58,329 nucleotides of DNA, from NCBI GenBank assembly GCA_947631005.1, contig CANRJR010000011.1, positions 1-58,329 of the forward strand, written 5' to 3'. The notes below the pieces were generated by a model. That model ran no database searches. It was not told where the DNA came from and was given only the letters and a program-made list of their open reading frames with translations. The translations under genes and the position numbers were made by a program. This DNA comes from an uncultured Clostridia bacterium. GTDB taxonomy: Bacteria > Bacillota > Clostridia > Christensenellales > Borkfalkiaceae. Below, one piece after another: positions 56,885 to 58,329 of this stretch; position 1 is the first letter of the stretch; every line of letters starts with the position of its first letter.

Positions 56885-58264
56885 ATGCTTTCTTCGACGC
56901 GGGAGAAGCTCGTCCCCGAGCTTATGGACGTCGTCCGTCTTTTCGAGGGCGCGGAGGAGTTGGAGATCGCCCACGACATGAAGCGGGAGAACGGCTTCGA
57001 AAACGTATTCACGCTCGGCGGGCGGGAATATCGCTATGTCGACAAAGACGAAGCGAAAACGCCGTTGGAAGAGAAGAGTTTGGAAAAGCGGTACGCGAAG
57101 CTTTCGCTGTACCGCCTTTTGTCGGAATATTACGGAAAGCGGTTGCCGTGGGGATCGCTCACGGGCATCCGTCCCACGCGGCTCGCCTATCGGGAACGGG
57201 AGCGGACGGGCGATTTCCGTCCCATGTTTTCCAAGCTCGGCGTCTCGGAGGAGAACACCGAACTCGTCGCCCGCGTGCTCGCGGCACAGGAGGGCATCTT
57301 GGGCGGGGAGGGGATCGACCTGTATGTCTCCATTCCCTTTTGCCCCTCCAAATGCGTCTACTGTTCGTTCATCACCGCGCCCATCGAAAAAACGCGCGCC
57401 TATCTTCCCGCCTATCTCGACGCTCTCGAACGGGAGCTCGAAGCCTCCCGCTTCGCCATGGGCAACATCCGCTCGGTGTACGTCGGCGGGGGGACGCCTT
57501 TCGTGCTCGACCCGCCCGATTTGGAACGCGTTCTGCGCGCCGCCGCGCCCTTTGCGCGGGGCGCGGAGTTCACCGTCGAGGCGGGCAGACCCGACGTCTT
57601 TTCCCGCGAAAAGCTCGACCTGTGCAAGGCGTACGGGGTCACCCGCATTTGCGTCAACGCGCAGAGCTTTTCCGATCGGACGCTCCAAGCCATCGGGCGG
57701 CGGCACACCGCCGCGGACGTGTATGAAGCCTTCGAAATGACGCGGGACTATCCGTTCGACGTCAACTGCGACCTCATCGCGGGGCTCACGGGGGAGACGC
57801 TCGAAGAATTTTGCGGCAGCGTCGACGCGGCGGTCGCCCTCTCGCCCGAGAACGTAACCGTCCACACGCTCTGCCTCAAACGCGGGGCGCGGCTCAAAGA
57901 GGAACGGCTCGAAAAGGGCGGGGCGGTGCGTCCCCTCGACGGCGGCGTCCTCGCGGATATGATCGCCTATTCCCGCCGAACGTTGACCGCGGCGGGGTAC
58001 GAGCCGTACTACCTCTACCGCCAAAAATATATGGCGGGGGCGCACGAGAACGTTGGATGGAGCAAACGCGGGCACGCCTGCGTGTACAATATCGACGTGA
58101 TGGAGGAGACCTGCGACAACCTCGCCGTCGGCGCGAACGCCGTCACCAAACGGGTGTTCCTCGGAGAGGGACGCATCGAGCGGTACGGAAGCCCCAAAGA
58201 CATCCCGACGTACATTCAAAAGCTCGACGTCATCGTCGGCGAAAAAAACAAACTCTTCCGCTGA
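56885..58264 (+). CDS. hemZ: Oxygen-independent coproporphyrinogen III oxidase-like protein HemZ
   Basis: A 459-residue radical SAM protein of the HemN/HemZ type. The N-terminal ~155 residues are the HemZ-specific domain ('GSLTGIRPTRLAY' at its end). The radical SAM core has 'LYVSIPFCPSKCVYCSF' (cluster Cys x3), 'YVGGGTP', 'EAGRPD', and 'RICVNAQSFSDRTLQAIGRRH'. It may decarboxylate coproporphyrinogen III in anaerobic heme synthesis, but no other heme genes are nearby. HemZ-type proteins in heme-free Clostridia may do something else. The ATG at 56885 follows aaggaggagagg; relA upstream is a common neighbour. Confidence 0.92.
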   Translation: MLSSTREKLVPELMDVVRLFEGAEELEIAHDMKRENGFENVFTLGGREYRYVDKDEAKTPLEEKSLEKRYAKLSLYRLLSEYYGKRLPWGSLTGIRPTRLAYRERERTGDFRPMFSKLGVSEENTELVARVLAAQEGILGGEGIDLYVSIPFCPSKCVYCSFITAPIEKTRAYLPAYLDALERELEASRFAMGNIRSVYVGGGTPFVLDPPDLERVLRAAAPFARGAEFTVEAGRPDVFSREKLDLCKAYGVTRICVNAQSFSDRTLQAIGRRHTAADVYEAFEMTRDYPFDVNCDLIAGLTGETLEEFCGSVDAAVALSPENVTVHTLCLKRGARLKEERLEKGGAVRPLDGGVLADMIAYSRRTLTAAGYEPYYLYRQKYMAGAHENVGWSKRGHACVYNIDVMEETCDNLAVGANAVTKRVFLGEGRIERYGSPKDIPTYIQKLDVIVGEKNKLFR

Positions 58265-58283
58265 CGGCGTTTTTTATGGGAGC

Positions 58284-58322
58284 AAGCGGCGGGGCGCGCC
58301 AAATCGGCGCGCCCCGCCGCTT
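58284..58322 (+). terminator. Strong hairpin after hemZ, probable terminator cut by the window end
   Basis: Perfect 17-bp stem aagcggcggggcgcgcc / ggcgcgccccgccgctt around aaatc, 20 bases after the stop. The following bases (actaatt) run off the window, so the T-run cannot be assessed. Confidence 0.7.
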
Positions 58323-58329
58323 ACTAATT

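Overview
The window looks like chromosomal DNA of a high-GC, spore-forming member of the Clostridia, probably an uncultured gut lineage (Christensenellales-like). This is inferred from gene content and not from a search. The pointers are a GerA/GerB/GerC germinant-receptor operon, the YqfC/YqfD sporulation pair, a SCIFF (six-cysteine) peptide with its radical SAM maturase, the yqfC-yqfD-phoH-yqfF-ybeY-era-yqzL-recO gene order, an L10 leader RNA, and TTGACA/TATAAT promoters with 17-bp spacers. I see no prophage, CRISPR array, transposase or tRNA gene.

Layout. 1-1590: the 3' end of a 5S rRNA gene, its terminator, dense intergenic repeats and an orphan minus-strand transcription unit that may be a structured RNA. 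1.6-5.3 kb: germinant-receptor operon gerA-gerB-gerC on the minus strand. 5.3-9.7 kb: repeats, a small membrane protein, a zinc-ribbon/glycine-rich lipoprotein and a phosphoribosyltransferase. 9.9-13.6 kb: grpE-dnaK-dnaJ. 13.9-18.2 kb: hemolysin III family protein, a divergent XRE/Phd regulatory pair, aldolase, GAPDH and a leucine-rich-repeat lipoprotein. 18.4-24.3 kb: the eight-gene sporulation/RNA-maturation/repair operon. 24.3-29.1 kb: a repeat-rich spacer and a 1368-residue surface lipoprotein. 29.9-33.3 kb: rpmG-secE-nusG-rplK-rplA and rplJ-rplL. 33.4-42.2 kb: cyclophilin-like lipoprotein, unknown proteins, a RuvX-DUF1292 fusion, queH, a phospholipase C-like protein, the YggS-type PLP protein and argH. 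42.3-47.6 kb: ruvCAB-queA, a tandem repeat, tgt and yajC. 47.7-52.3 kb: a TIGR04086-type membrane protein, SCIFF and its maturase, and divergent SecD/SecF-like proteins. 52.4-58.3 kb: recJ, relA/spoT and hemZ.

The genes fall into working groups: spore formation and germination; protein folding and export (GrpE/DnaK/DnaJ, SecE, YajC, SecD/F-like); translation (L33, L11, L1, L10, L7/L12, NusG, YbeY, Era); queuosine tRNA modification (QueH, QueA, Tgt); recombination and repair (RuvABC, RuvX, RecO, RecJ); and the stringent response.

The most unusual signals are these. (1) Several genes have a promoter whose -10 box lies exactly 6 nt before the start codon with no Shine-Dalgarno site, which predicts leaderless mRNAs. 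(2) A ~160-bp dispersed repeat occurs in five copies whose hairpin arms change in a compensatory way. (3) The orphan transcript at about 1096-1530 has a palindromic operator, micro-ORFs and a long helix. (4) A 108-bp tandem repeat upstream of tgt carries repeated 15-codon ORFs, each with a Shine-Dalgarno-like site. (5) A ribosome-binding site is buried inside a terminator hairpin at 47.7 kb. All functional statements rest on reading the sequence and on remembered family motifs; no database search was run.
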